A stretch of 64,000 nt of DNA from positions 1,984,001-2,048,000 of the forward strand of contig OY720100.1 of the NCBI GenBank assembly GCA_963082875.1, read 5' to 3'. Origin of the DNA: Corella eumyota. Lineage: Eukaryota > Chordata > Ascidiacea > Phlebobranchia > Corellidae. The notes under the pieces were generated by a model. The model was not told where the DNA came from, made no database searches, and worked only from the letters and a program-made list of their open reading frames with translations. Below, one piece after another: positions 25,101 through 36,238 of the stretch (its first letter is position 1; each line of letters starts with the position of its first letter). A program made the position numbers and the translations under genes.

Positions 25101-26686
25101 GCTAGAATTTTAACAGCTGACGTCACATTTTCTGCTTGGAGTGTTGTGAAGTTAAATGTTAATTGCTGGACAATATCAGCAAATTCTACTCGTTGAGATT
25201 CGTCCTCTATCATCTGGTTTTCAAGGTTCTAAAATATTAATTTATAATATTTTTTAAATTATTTGCTTTCAAGATACCAAAATATTGGTTATATTAATGG
25301 TTTTTTGTATAAGTTTAATATATTTTTAGTATAAAATAAGTCACATAAACATTGCTAAACATCAAAGCATTGAAAAGTATAAAACTAATTAAAAGAAAAA
25401 TAACTTTACGTTGAAACCAATTCCGCAAATTTTATTGTCAACACTTTGTCCAATAACTCCCCCAAAACATAAAAATTAATATCAGTAAGAAGTTAATAAT
25501 CAGTAATGTAATAAAACTATATTAAAACTTTAACTTTAAAAGTCTTACAAATCTTAGTTTGGTGTAACAAAGGAAACAAATAAAACATTTATTTTTACCT
25601 TGTGTACCTACACTGGTAAATGGTTTGGAGTCTAATTTCATATTACAAATTGCTATAAAAAAAATTTGTTAACATGTATCTAATTGAAACATAACTTTAA
25701 TAATCATTATGTTAATTGAGATTTTTTTTAAAACACAAATTTAAGTAACATAGGATATAAAATATAAAACTTTATGTTTAGTTATTCGTTTATATTTGTT
25801 TTTTTTATTATTTTGTAATGTGTACATTTAACACAAAAAAAATTTAAAAATGTTATGATAGTTACGTATTTGGCAGATGTAATTTTGCATTCGTTCATCT
25901 GAATTCCAATCATCCCATACCCCTAGCGTCCAGTCTTTAATTTTATCTGTTGCTAGTATTTTGAGATAACCTGATGGGTGATAGGGTTCTCTTTCTTGCC
26001 AATTCTCATAATCCTTATCGGTACCATTTCCACGTTGTGGTATTGGTGCACCATCAAACCATGTCCAGTTATATGGTGTTGTGTAACCACTACCACCAAG
26101 CCAGTAACCCTCGCTCTGGTTTCCCTTTGTCTCACCTTCCCATTTCCAAAATTGAGTCTCAACAACTTGTTGGGTCGAGTTGTCCTTGATCATGAGCAAA
26201 GTTCCGTTTATTTTCTGGCATTTAAGTTCAGCTTCAGGTTGGGTTAAATTAAGTCTATTGTTATAGAAACTGATCTCATATCCGTTGTGGATTTCCATTG
26301 CATCTGCTTTGTCTTCTAAAACATAAATATTAACAAAAGTTATTTTATATAAAAGATATTAAATTATTAAAAAATGTTAATATTTTAACAAATTCAAGCG
26401 TTATTTAACTAATTTAACAAAGCTTTGGTTTTAAATATATAAAAAAGCACCAATAAAATACTCTTATCTTTAAAAAATAAAAACTTGAATATAAATTCTG
26501 GTTATTTATTTATAATATATTTTAAGTAATTAAGTTTAAAATATTTAAATTGACATTAGCAAAAGTTAGTATAGAAGACTACTGCGTTTTTATTAAGTTA
26601 ATGCAAACATTTTTACCTGTACACAAGGCAAGTGTAAAAACAACATTTAAAATAACTAAAGTGAAACATATAAGTTTCCAAATCAT
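22156..26686 (-). CDS. Adhesion GPCR 4: lectin-GAIN/GPS-7TM with eroded EGF and HormR exons
   Basis: First gene of the array in transcription order. The signal peptide exon (26686-26617, MIWKLICFTLVILNVVF) is followed by one lectin exon (26315-25866; NWQEREPYHPSGYL, WDDWN, YICQIR). Where genes 1-3 have an EGF exon there is only a short open exon (about 25654-25601, PICNMKLDSKPF). Where they have HormR sequence there is a short exon (about 25470-25410, ending DNKICGIGFN) whose acceptor has a weak pyrimidine tract; both are low-confidence exons. GAIN exons run from 25229 to about 24090, the GPS exon is at about 23985-23832 (CVFWDENINKW, CSFQHLTNFATLF) and 7TM exons extend to 22156. The 3' part below 23.78 kb matches gene 3 almost perfectly. 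It probably has a shorter extracellular region than its paralogues. Confidence 0.8.
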
Positions 26687-28422
26687 TTTTCAACAAATCT
26701 AAATTTCTACAACAAATTTAGTTCTTTAAAAAAACCTTTTAAACAATGTTAATATTAAACTAATGCATTGAATTTTAGAGTCTAAACCACTCTACTTCTA
26801 ACAACATTTGATTTAGTTTTTGTTGTTACAACAATATTTATAGCTTTACATTAATAAAATGACAATCAATTAAAAAAAAACTTTCGTTCTAAGGGAAATC
26901 AATTTAAAAGCAAAATTAAGATGACTTTATTTATAATTGAAACACCTGCTGTTTTACGTAAGAAGAAAAAATTATATTCTCCTACAAAAAAAACTTTTAG
27001 TTTCAAATAATGGAAATCTAATTATAATAAAACCTTTACGAGCTACTTTTGAAAGTTACTTTCTGTTTGTTGAAAAACATTATCGATAATGAAACCATAA
27101 AGTTTGTTGGCAAAATGAAACTTATTTAGCCTGTTTAGTAAAGAGAAATCTAATTTAGCCTATTTAATCAAACCTTAATTTTTTTGTATAGCGTTATTTT
27201 TAAAAAGGGTAACCCAAATTTATTAAAAAAATTACATTATTTATTAAAAAAAACGCATAAATCAAAATTGTTAAACATTTAGCTTTTACTTTTACAACAA
27301 ATATCTTTATGAATATAACAGTGCTTTAAATAATTTGATTTTTTTGCTATAACGAAAGTTTAACGAATAAAGAATTAAACTTTTAAAAAAAATTTTAATA
27401 ATAAATTTAAAAATAGTTAAAACAGATTTCTTTTCACAATCTCTCATTGAAGAAGGTTAACGAAATCGAATTTCATGAAGATTAGTCATCCGCCCATATT
27501 GCCAAAAAACTTTTATTTTCAGTTTTTTTCTTTAATTTTATTTAACTACATTTTAGGTCGAAGTCTTTTTAAAAATTGAAAGCCAAATTAAAAAAAAATT
27601 GATTTCTGATTAAAAGGTGATGATAAACAATGTATTATTGTAGGTAAAATGTAGTTTTTGGGCATAAATTTTTCGGTCAAACGTTTATTATGATTTTCGG
27701 TTAGCAGTATCTTAAAAATTAAACGTAAGTAGGGAGCTTATACCACTTAAAAAGAAAGTCGCTATACATAATATTTTACTTTGTTTAACCTGCAAGTAAA
27801 ATGTAAAACTTACACATAATACATTTTAACGTCTTTAGAAACAGTTTAAAAATTAACCACGGTGAAAATAGGTTACTTATCCAAACTTAATTGTATCAAA
27901 GTACCACAAAATTGATTTTTAATTACAAACTTGTTGTTTTGTCAAAAAACAAATGAAAAAAAAACAAAATTTTATTGTTTTTTTAAATATCAAATATAAT
28001 CACTTTTTCGATTAATCATTAAAATTCTTATAAAAATTTCAATGAATAATGGAAACTGTGATTCACCAAAGCCCATGTAAAAATTAAAAACATATTTACT
28101 TTCACCAGTAAACACATAAATATACAATTCGTTAATATTTGAAAACGCCAGCGGGGTTTGGTGTCCAAAAAATACTTATTTAAGCACAAAAAATATTGGT
28201 TAAAATCACACTGAGATAATTATTTCAATTGCAAAAGTTGAACAAAGTAAAGTCTTACCAGGAATTGCTGAAGTAGATATAATTAAACTGCAAGCGCTGA
28301 TGCACTTATAGGTTCAACATAAGAGAATATAAAAGTTAATCTGTAATATTTATAAATCTTAGAAAGTACAAAAAAACAAATCATCTCTATCTACAAAATT
28401 TATAAATTTTAACACGCTAAAA
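26687..28422. other. Divergent intergenic region, receptor 4 / collectin
   Basis: Very AT-rich, with no open frame or splice pattern worth calling. It lies between two divergently transcribed starts, so both promoters should be here, but I recognise no specific element. Confidence 0.5.
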
Positions 28423-29912
28423 ATGAAGATTTTTGTTATTTCAATAATTCTGTTTTTCTGTTTGAAAATAAACGTCCAAGCCAACCAATCCTCTAATGCT
28501 AACATATACGGGGATACCACTAGCGAAGACGACCGTTGTGACGTCAGAAATGTAGGTAGTCATAGAAACCGTGGATGCCCAGGTCTTAAAGGTGAAAGAG
28601 GCGAAACCGGTGAACCAGGGATCAAAGGTCAAAGTGGAGGGGTCGGAAGTCCAGGAGTCAAAGGTCAGAAGGGGGTCGTTGGACCGCGAGGTGTTAAAGG
28701 TCAAATAGGAGCTGGAAGACAAGGTATCAAAGGACAAAGAGGAGTGATCGGACCACAAGGGTTGAAAGGTCAAAGAGGTGGAATCGGTTCAACGGGAGCT
28801 AAGGGTCAGAAAGGTCAAATAGGGCCACGGGGGCCAGCTGGAAGCGTTGATTATGGAAGAAATTTTAAATTAATACAACAACAAGTTAACCCAAGTAAGT
28901 ATTAGTTCAAAATAAACCTGCAAAATGTTTGAGCTCCATAGTCCCTAGCAAGTATTTTTTTATCTATATTCCTATAGTGTTTATAAATTTGTTTAGTGTT
29001 TTAAAACCATGCATAAATAAAATAACAAACCCAATAAACTTTTTAAGTTAGGTGCATGGATGCTTTAAGGCTGGGGCATCATTGCGTGAAGTTTGTAACG
29101 CCAATAGGCATGACTTATACGTTCCCCGAAGCCGAGAAGTTTTGTGAATATTTGGGAGGTTATCTGGCGGATATAACAAGCGACGAAACATACGAAAAAT
29201 TCAAACACTACGTTCGGAACACAATTACCGGTTTACATACCAACCGTTTCTATGTTTGGGTTGGCAACACCGTGAGTAAACTACGTTTTTTAAATGTTTT
29301 AAGAGAAAATTTTTGGACAAAATCGTAGACTTTAAGGTAGTAAAAAACGTTGGGTCACGTATGTTTTACGGTTCTAGACAAAACAACGTGCCGTTACTAT
29401 AGGAGTGTTTCCGTAATCTGTAGGTGATAATTCTCTCGCCTGTAATCTAGACGAGAGAATTTAGGAGAGCCGTAGTGTAATTATGTTGTAACTAGGCAAC
29501 ATACGTGACCCAAATGGTTAAATAAGAATCAAACCGAAGATCCTGCCACTAAAAATCTTAAAAAGATTTTATTCTGTAAATTGCGTTATATAAACATATA
29601 TATTTTGAATGGAAGATTTTCGTTTTTATTTACGCCCCAATAGATTAGTAAACTTAATTGTGACAATTTTAACCACAACAAAATATAAATTTAATATCGT
29701 TTTTAAAAACTTAGATTAGGGGTACGCAAGCAATGACATCTGCCGGCAGCAATGTTTACTTCAGAAGATGGGGTAACAGGTATCCACGAAATGACTCCAG
29801 GCGGACGAAAATAGCATTTTCCGTGTTCAAAGGCATAAGAGGGGGTTTTAATGGAATCTTTAATACAACTCCGGACACAAGGGGTGTACCTTTATGTCAA
29901 TTTGTTATGTAG
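28423..29912 (+). CDS. Collectin-like protein (collagen stalk plus C-type lectin domain)
   Basis: Secreted pattern-recognition protein, three exons. Exon 1 (28423-28898) encodes signal peptide [20 protein letters not shown], a short Cys-containing N-terminus and about 28 Gly-X-Y triplets rich in GLKGQ/GVKGQ (stalk [16 protein letters not shown] onward). Exon 2 (29052-29271) starts the lectin fold ([28 protein letters not shown]). Exon 3 (29715-29912) ends it ([23 protein letters not shown]). Only the donor GTATTA at 28899 and the acceptor at 29714 keep frame, giving 476+220+198 nt, or 297 aa. No EPN or QPD sugar motif is visible where expected (WGNRYPRND), and the C-terminal YxCE is PLCQF, so ligand choice may be unusual. 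In vertebrates collectins trimerise through such stalks and recruit lectin-complement proteases; that role here is inference. Confidence 0.8.
29350..29513. mobile_element. MITE with 16 bp terminal inverted repeats in collectin intron 2
   Basis: Perfect inverted ends: TTGGGTCACGTATGTT at 29350-29365 and AACATACGTGACCCAA at 29498-29513. A second internal palindrome (AATTCTCTCG / CGAGAGAATT) lies at about 29430-29462. It is 164 bp long and non-coding. I saw no clear target-site duplication. Confidence 0.7.
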
Positions 29913-30096
29913 TTTATTTAACAAGATGAAAAGTTCATTTAATTTAAAAAAAGAACGACAAAAACTATGATTACCTAACATTGGATCAATAATACAAAGT
30001 AATAAAAATCTATGTCATTGCATTTATAACAAAAATATTGTTGTAACTTTTGGGCTTAGAATATTTATTTTTAATTTTTTTTCTATGACAAACGTT

Positions 30097-30157
30097 TGTT
30101 GTTAATAAAAGTATATAAAGATGTCTTCTGTTGTTAATAAAAGTATATGAAGATGTC
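30097..30157. repeat. Two-unit tandem repeat, period 32 bp
   Basis: TGTTGTTAATAAAAGTATAT appears at 30097 and again at 30129, each followed by an (A/G)AAGATGTC end. This is a short local duplication with no sign of function. Confidence 0.7.
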
Positions 30158-30250
30158 GTACTTAATTTGTTATTATTTACAAAACTAAAAAATACAACTT
30201 GTTGGTTAGGTTTCATGCCCCAAAAAATTGTAGTAATAAAAGTTATAATA

Positions 30251-30626
30251 GTCAGTACCATTTTTTTAAACCATTAATTTTAAGTCAACCAGATAAAATA
30301 ACATTTTGCAAATAACAAACAATATAAAATCCGGCAGTGTGGTGTAGTGGTAAAAACATTTGCTACACCACATGTGAGGTCGTGGGTTCAATCCCCACTG
30401 ATCTCATGCTGTAGCGCCCTTGAGTAAGGCAGTATAAACGATATAACCTCCTGCTAAGTCAGCACTTAATCAGCAGTATTATTATCAGGCAATTATAATT
30501 TATAATATCCCAAGTGCCACCGGCAACTCGAGACTAGGTCGGAGTAACAGTCAGTACCATTTTTATTGATCCATAAATTTTAAATCAACCAGATAAAAGA
30601 ACATTTTGCAAATAACAAACAATATA
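30251..30626. repeat. 76 bp direct repeats flanking a SINE
   Basis: The left repeat (30251-30326) and right repeat (30550-30626) both run from GTCAGTACCATTTTT to GCAAATAACAAACAATATA with about eight differences. They are far longer than SINE target-site duplications (usually under 20 bp), so a local duplication of flank plus SINE, later partly lost, fits better. Confidence 0.7.
30331..30549 (+). repeat. tRNA-derived SINE, copy 1
   Basis: The head is tRNA-like, with A-box-like TGGTGTAGTGG and B-box GGTTCAATCCC. The body contains GCGCCCTTGAGTAAGGC, ATAATATCCCAAGTGCC and GGCAACTCGAGACTAGGT. The same order of motifs recurs five more times in the window. This copy lies between two 76 bp direct repeats. 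Confidence 0.85.
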
Positions 30627-33600
30627 TCGAAGCTAAAGTAAAAAAGTGCCCGCTAGTTGCTGATATTGGTTCATTTTGCCTTAATTTTAGTTGACTCGGC
30701 AAATCCCTAAAATTGTCCTTAATATGCCGATAAAATAGATATATTAAACTTATTTAATACAATTTCGCTACTTACTAACAAAATATCTCTTATTTTTATG
30801 TTAATTAGTTGACAAAAAATTAATTAATTTTAAAGCAAATCAAACCAAATACTTAGACAGAGTTTTTTTTTGCATTATTATAGCACGAATCGATACACTT
30901 GCTTGCTCTATATATATAACATTTTCGAATATAGAATTACACAAAGACTATCATCTTACCTAGAAAAGTATTATGATTTGCACGAATAAGTTTAAATATA
31001 AAAACGTCCACACTTTATAATAAAGTTATGATAACGTTAAAAAAATAAAAATATTAAAAATTCAAATGTTAGCTAAATTCGGTATATTTTTAACCACTAT
31101 ATCTATAACCATGTAACTTGTTATTCTTTTAAACATAGCATAAGTAACAATTTAAATCTGCGATGTGAAAAAAAGAAATCTTCAAATCCTTGTTAATATT
31201 AGAGTAATTAAAAAAATAATCCATAAATAGGACTTATAAATCAATTGTGACCAATACATTGACTTGATCCGTTTAACATTAAGATAAAAACAAGTTTTTG
31301 AATAAAGTTATATACTGAATAGCTATAGCATAGTTAATCGCATTATTGGGTGCGTTGTGTTATGATTCATGGCTGATATTTTCAAGAAAACCTGTTTGGA
31401 GTTAATTTATTAAAATGACGAAGTTGTTGATACTTTTACTAGACCGACAACATTTTTTCGAGGTTTTGAAACAAAATTTTGCGCGCTTTTTTCTCGCTTT
31501 ACTTTCTTTTAAAATGTATCACGAAAAATAAACTTTAATAACGTCACGAAAACAAATAGCTCACCTTTAAATTACGATTCATCGATATTTAATCTCAATC
31601 TTTATCTTAACTTAATACTAAATATGCCAAAAGATACAAAAAAAACATTTTAAAACTTCTTATAAATTTGTTTTTATTTTGTAAATTGTTTTTAACAATA
31701 TCAAAAAAGTTAAATATATTACAAGTTTAACATTTCAACTTTTTCTAAGTAATTTTTTTTAAAAATAAGAACAAATATGGTTCTATTTGAGTTGAATTCC
31801 AGTTAATCCCCGAATTACCGCTTCGCTTTCTATTTTTAGCTTTCGCAAAAAAACAATGAAAAAATTTGCGTTGTTACAAAACAATGAGATCACAAAGCAA
31901 AAGTGCACTTAACCATAACAAGTCCATTGTGATAAAACAAAGCGAACTTCATTTGGAGTTCTGTGAGATATCGGTTTCAATCTATTTCGGGGACACTTGA
32001 ACGGGAAAAGCTAAAGAACAAACATGGCCAAATATCGCGCGTAATTATATATTAACATTCGCAACTATGTCTTAATATCAACCTTAGCCTAATTCTCCGC
32101 CCTCGTAATACGTTGGCATGTGAAATATTTTTGGCACAAATTACAACGAAAATAATCATTTTTCTTTTTTTTAATCCTTTTAAACTCCCGCTACCTCGCG
32201 TTTTAAGAACAGTTTAGTGCCCATTGTCTCGTAACAATGCTCCTATTATTTAGTTATCACGAAAACAATTGATGCGATGACAGTTGTATTGTGACGTAAC
32301 AAAAGAAGTGTTCGAAACGATACAATAGCGGCCGATTTGTAAGCAAACGAAATCACATATGGCCTTTTGTGATGTAACAATCGTAAAAGACAAAGTAAAT
32401 TGAATGGATATTATCTCTTAAGCTGTAATTTCCATAAAAAGATTGTTTTACATTTTTAAACAGAAAAAAATAATTAAATAAAGTTTAACTAACCATTTAA
32501 ACAATTAATTAATATTGTAGTTAATAAATAATACTAGAAATTTAAAAAAATTAAAATAAAATTATTTTATTATCGATGATTCAACAAAAAAATAACAATA
32601 AAATTTTCGCGCGGTATTTTTCGGGCGTTCTAACCAAATTTGACGCTTTCTTTGTTGTTCGATTGTCGAAAACAATCGCTATTATCACTTCATTGTTTGT
32701 TGTGATCTTTCTAATCAATGAGTCCATTGTTTTTAAATAATTAGTTGAATGAGCTATTAATAAATGTTTACATCAAAAACCAAATTAAAATTTTAATTTA
32801 ATGTAATAAAAAAACTTTAAAAAGTTATTTAGAAAATTTAAATTTAAAATTGTTGAATTATTTTTAAACTTTGTGTAAATGATTGGGTTTAAGAACGGGT
32901 AGTACGGTGATTAAATGATTAGCGGTATGACTAAAAACTCAGAGTTGTACGAGCCCTGTACATTCGAATTGTGGTCGAAGGCTTCGCACGCGATCAAGTG
33001 ATACAACATGGCACTTCACAATTCCATATTGTGATGTCATAGACGAGATATTATGTACTTCCTAATCACCTATTATCTAAGCATAATCATCCGAAATTAA
33101 AATTCACAATTCTGAGGAACCGATTTTTTTCTGTAAATTAATTTGAATATTTGTTTAATTAATTAATGTAATTAAGTTCTTAAAATATATTTTATGAGAA
33201 AGGGAGTCCGGTGTTTGGAACATAAATTTAAACATTATTTAAATCAAATTTAGAAAAACTTTAAAGTAATAACAAAAAACATTAATATATTTATATTTTC
33301 GTATTTACGCATTATAAATATTTTTAGCTTTTTAATATTAAAATAAACCAAATTTTAATAAAAAAAAATAGTTTTTTAAAACAACATATTGTTAATTTTT
33401 CATTAAAAAAAAAAATGATTATTATTTAGTTTAACTTTTCAATGTTGGTTTTTTATTGTCAAGATTCGATCACAAATGAAATAAAAATAAGAAATTCTGG
33501 AAGGTTATAATTAAATCAAACCACAAAGAAAACGGAAAAGACATTCCGAGCAAAGGTGAACGGGTTTTGGATTGTACAGAAACGATTTATAATCGTCGAT

Positions 33601-34853
33601 TATGCCGATGTAAGCGTCATTTATTCTCCATCTGTGTAATTAAAAGTCAAGCCAGTAGAATGTGCGTGCGAAGCTCGATGATTCTAGGGAATTTCGGCCG
33701 AAAATAAATTCGTAAAACGCCGCGGGCGATCGGCGTATAGACACTTCCTACCGTAGCCTTGAACTTGTCGCTTTGTGATGTCACAAACACGTGAATCATA
33801 TCGGGTTTGTTAGTGCCATTGTGACGAAAACAAAAGAATTTCTGAGCCGATTAAGATTTATCAAAAGCTCAACGTTGAATGAAAAAAATTTGGTAAAACT
33901 GTTGTTGATAAAAAAACAAGGAAAAATATGTTGAAGATATTGTTGTAATAACCCAAATTAGGAGTTGTTTTTGCGTGTGGCCATGCGTATAAGTTAATTA
34001 GATTACCATAGGGCTCATAGCGTGCAAAAGAACCGCTTTTTAAGGTGTGGCGATTTCAAAACAAACAGAAATTGCATCGCACCATCGGTTCTTGCAATAT
34101 CTTTGTACTTGGGCGATATGAGAGCCATCGTTTGTAACAAAAATGTGAACCCTGAGGGCAACAAAGATTGTAATCGAAACACACGAAAACACTGTCGAGA
34201 AATTGAAGCAAAAACAAGTCACCAACACCGAAAATTTAAGCGAAAAAATCGCTGTCGTTGAAACATCACGAAAAAAAGGTTCACTGCAAGTTTTCGAATT
34301 CGATTTTCAAGCGTTTTTTGTCCCGACTTTTGATATTTAATAATCCCAAATATTCTCATTAAGATTGCACTTGATGTTAATAAGTGTTTGTCTTGTAACA
34401 ATTGTTACTATGACGCAGTCGGTCTGTTATAGCAACCGATCAAAAATTGATCGAAAAATTTACATAAACTTTTTAATTTTGTTGGAAAAATCATTCAAGT
34501 GTGACAAGCCACGCGTTTCCAATCAAATTCGAATACACTTGACAGTGAACCGAGTCATTAACAATCACCGCTTATGACGTCACAGAGAGTCATTATTACA
34601 CCATAAATGTTAGTACAGCGAGTAGCCCAAGCAGGTTTGGGGTCGTTCAAAAAGTTAATCAAAAAATAACAAAAAAGAAAAACAATAAAAATCTATATAG
34701 CTCATATAAAAAAAACGAAAAAATTGGCAACTTTAAAAAAAAGAAACTTTTTCAGATAAACGTCGTCTGCTCTCACGGTCACGTGATCTCACCGTTTCCA
34801 TGTGTCACGTGACTAAATTTGGCGCCCAAAAAAACGAACTCGGAAGAAGATTT

Positions 34854-36238
34854 TTACATGGCGGGAAGTGGGATCGGGGAGAAGTAATCCAACCCCGATT
34901 TGATCGGGCTTCCAAAGGGGGAGGTCGCCCCGGGAACCAAGATATAAGCAAAGGGACTTTGAAGGCTGGTGGGGCTGTGTGCCGGGGACCATGACCCGCG
35001 GGGAGTCGAGTTTTGGGAAAAAGAGTATTGGGAGTTAATCACAGCAGCCATGGCTGCAGCAGTTGGGGAAGACGGGGTCGGAAGAAAAGCGCTTGATGGC
35101 ACTGCAAAAAACAATAACAAAATTATGACGTCATAATTAAAAAAACTTAATTATTTGGAAACATTTAAATACTTAAACTTTTCGAAAAAATGTGACGAAC
35201 TAATGACGTAACAGTGACGCCACAATAACCTACCTGATGGATGTGTAGGGGAAGAGTAGAGAGAGTTGTAAGAAATTTCACGCTGAGCCGCCATTGCTGC
35301 TGCCAATCTACTCTGCGTAATTGCTGCCGCTAGGGTAGCCGAGTGTGATGATGTCATCAAGTTTGCTTGTGACGTCATCGAAAGTGGGTTCAGACCTCCG
35401 AAGGAAGTCGTCGTTAAGGATTGTGACGTAGGGTAGAAAGCGGCAGCGGCTGCAGCGCGGGCTTTCTCGAGAACGATCGGATCGATTTGAGCCAATTGAG
35501 CCACTACAAACAAATTTTACTTTTAATTAGGTTTTAATTAATTGTTTTTACGATTTTTTCGAATTTATTTGAATTCTTTATCATTCTTTAAATGTGGTTA
35601 GATTTTTTTGAACTTTAAACTTTGATTTAAAATTTGATTATTTAGAAATTTCTTGCAAAACATTATTTTAAAGTCCAACCAACCTGATGCTTGCTGCGCT
35701 GCCATAGCAACCGGGTCGTGAGTGGGTGAGGGAATTCCCCCAGTAGGTGAGGGGAAGACGGGAAAGTACCGATCCTTGGGTTTGACCAAAGATTTGGGTT
35801 TCCTTCGGGGTCGGTATTTGTAGTCCGGATGCTCCTTCATGTGAAGAGCACGGAGTCGTTTCGCTTCATCGATAAAAGGTCGCTTCTCCACCTCGGTCAG
35901 TAACTTCCATGATGCACCCAATCTCTGTGTGACGTCATAAACGTTAGTATTGTGATATTTTGATAATATTTATTTAAGATTAAATGCCGAATAGCGAAAA
36001 TTTTTAACGTTAAAAATCAATTTTTTTAGAAAGTAATTCAAGAAACCGTTTTTGTTACCTTTGAGATTTCTGAGTTGTGCATTTTCGGATTTTCCTGCGC
36101 CATTTTTCTTCTTTGACCACGTGACCACACCATGAAGGCGTTCATTGGTCGCTTCACGTGACCTGCGTCGTGTTTCGTCATTGTTTCGTCTGATGACGAC
36201 ATAACTGGACTCGGGGTATCGCGATCCGAGCTCTCCAT
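34854..36238 (-). CDS. SoxB2: SoxB2-type HMG-box transcription factor (Sox14/21-like)
   Basis: Four exons in frame: 36238-36059, 35924-35684, 35503-35234 and 35101-34854, 312 aa. The HMG box starts at [20 protein letters not shown] and spans an intron after NSEISK, resuming [17 protein letters not shown] and ending [28 protein letters not shown] directly after the box and the C-terminal AYILVPG ... [13 protein letters not shown] resemble Sox14/21, not Sox1/2/3. Alanine-rich stretches ([21 protein letters not shown]) and a Ser/Pro-rich tail follow. SoxB2 proteins bind A/TTTGT-like DNA sites and often repress in neural and sensory tissue; that role is family knowledge. The ATG gives an acidic Ser-rich leader before the box. 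Vertebrate SoxB genes lack introns; this one has three. Confidence 0.92.

Larger units (their letters stand above)
29913..34853. other. Long AT-rich intergenic region, collectin 3' side to SoxB2 3' side
   Basis: Apart from the repeats at 30097-30157 and 30251-30626 I see no gene. Open frames between 34022 and 34577 have no splice partners or family match. The part from about 33.5 to 34.6 kb is less AT-rich and has CACGTG and GACGTCA words. It may hold the SoxB2 3' UTR (an AATAAA on the minus strand lies near 33620) or enhancers, but nothing proves this. Confidence 0.45.

Noticed and set aside
28441-28773. Minus-strand 110 aa frame opposite the collectin exon
   Set aside because: Mirror of the Gly-X-Y repeat coding strand; Ser/Thr/Phe-rich and without its own features.
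30331-30420. Possible functional tRNA gene at the SINE head
   Set aside because: A and B boxes are present, but the same head is joined to the same body in several copies, so it is a SINE.
34022-34577. Overlapping open frames on both strands upstream of the SoxB2 stop
   Set aside because: No splice partners, no family motifs and basic low-complexity products; likely chance frames in a less AT-rich stretch.
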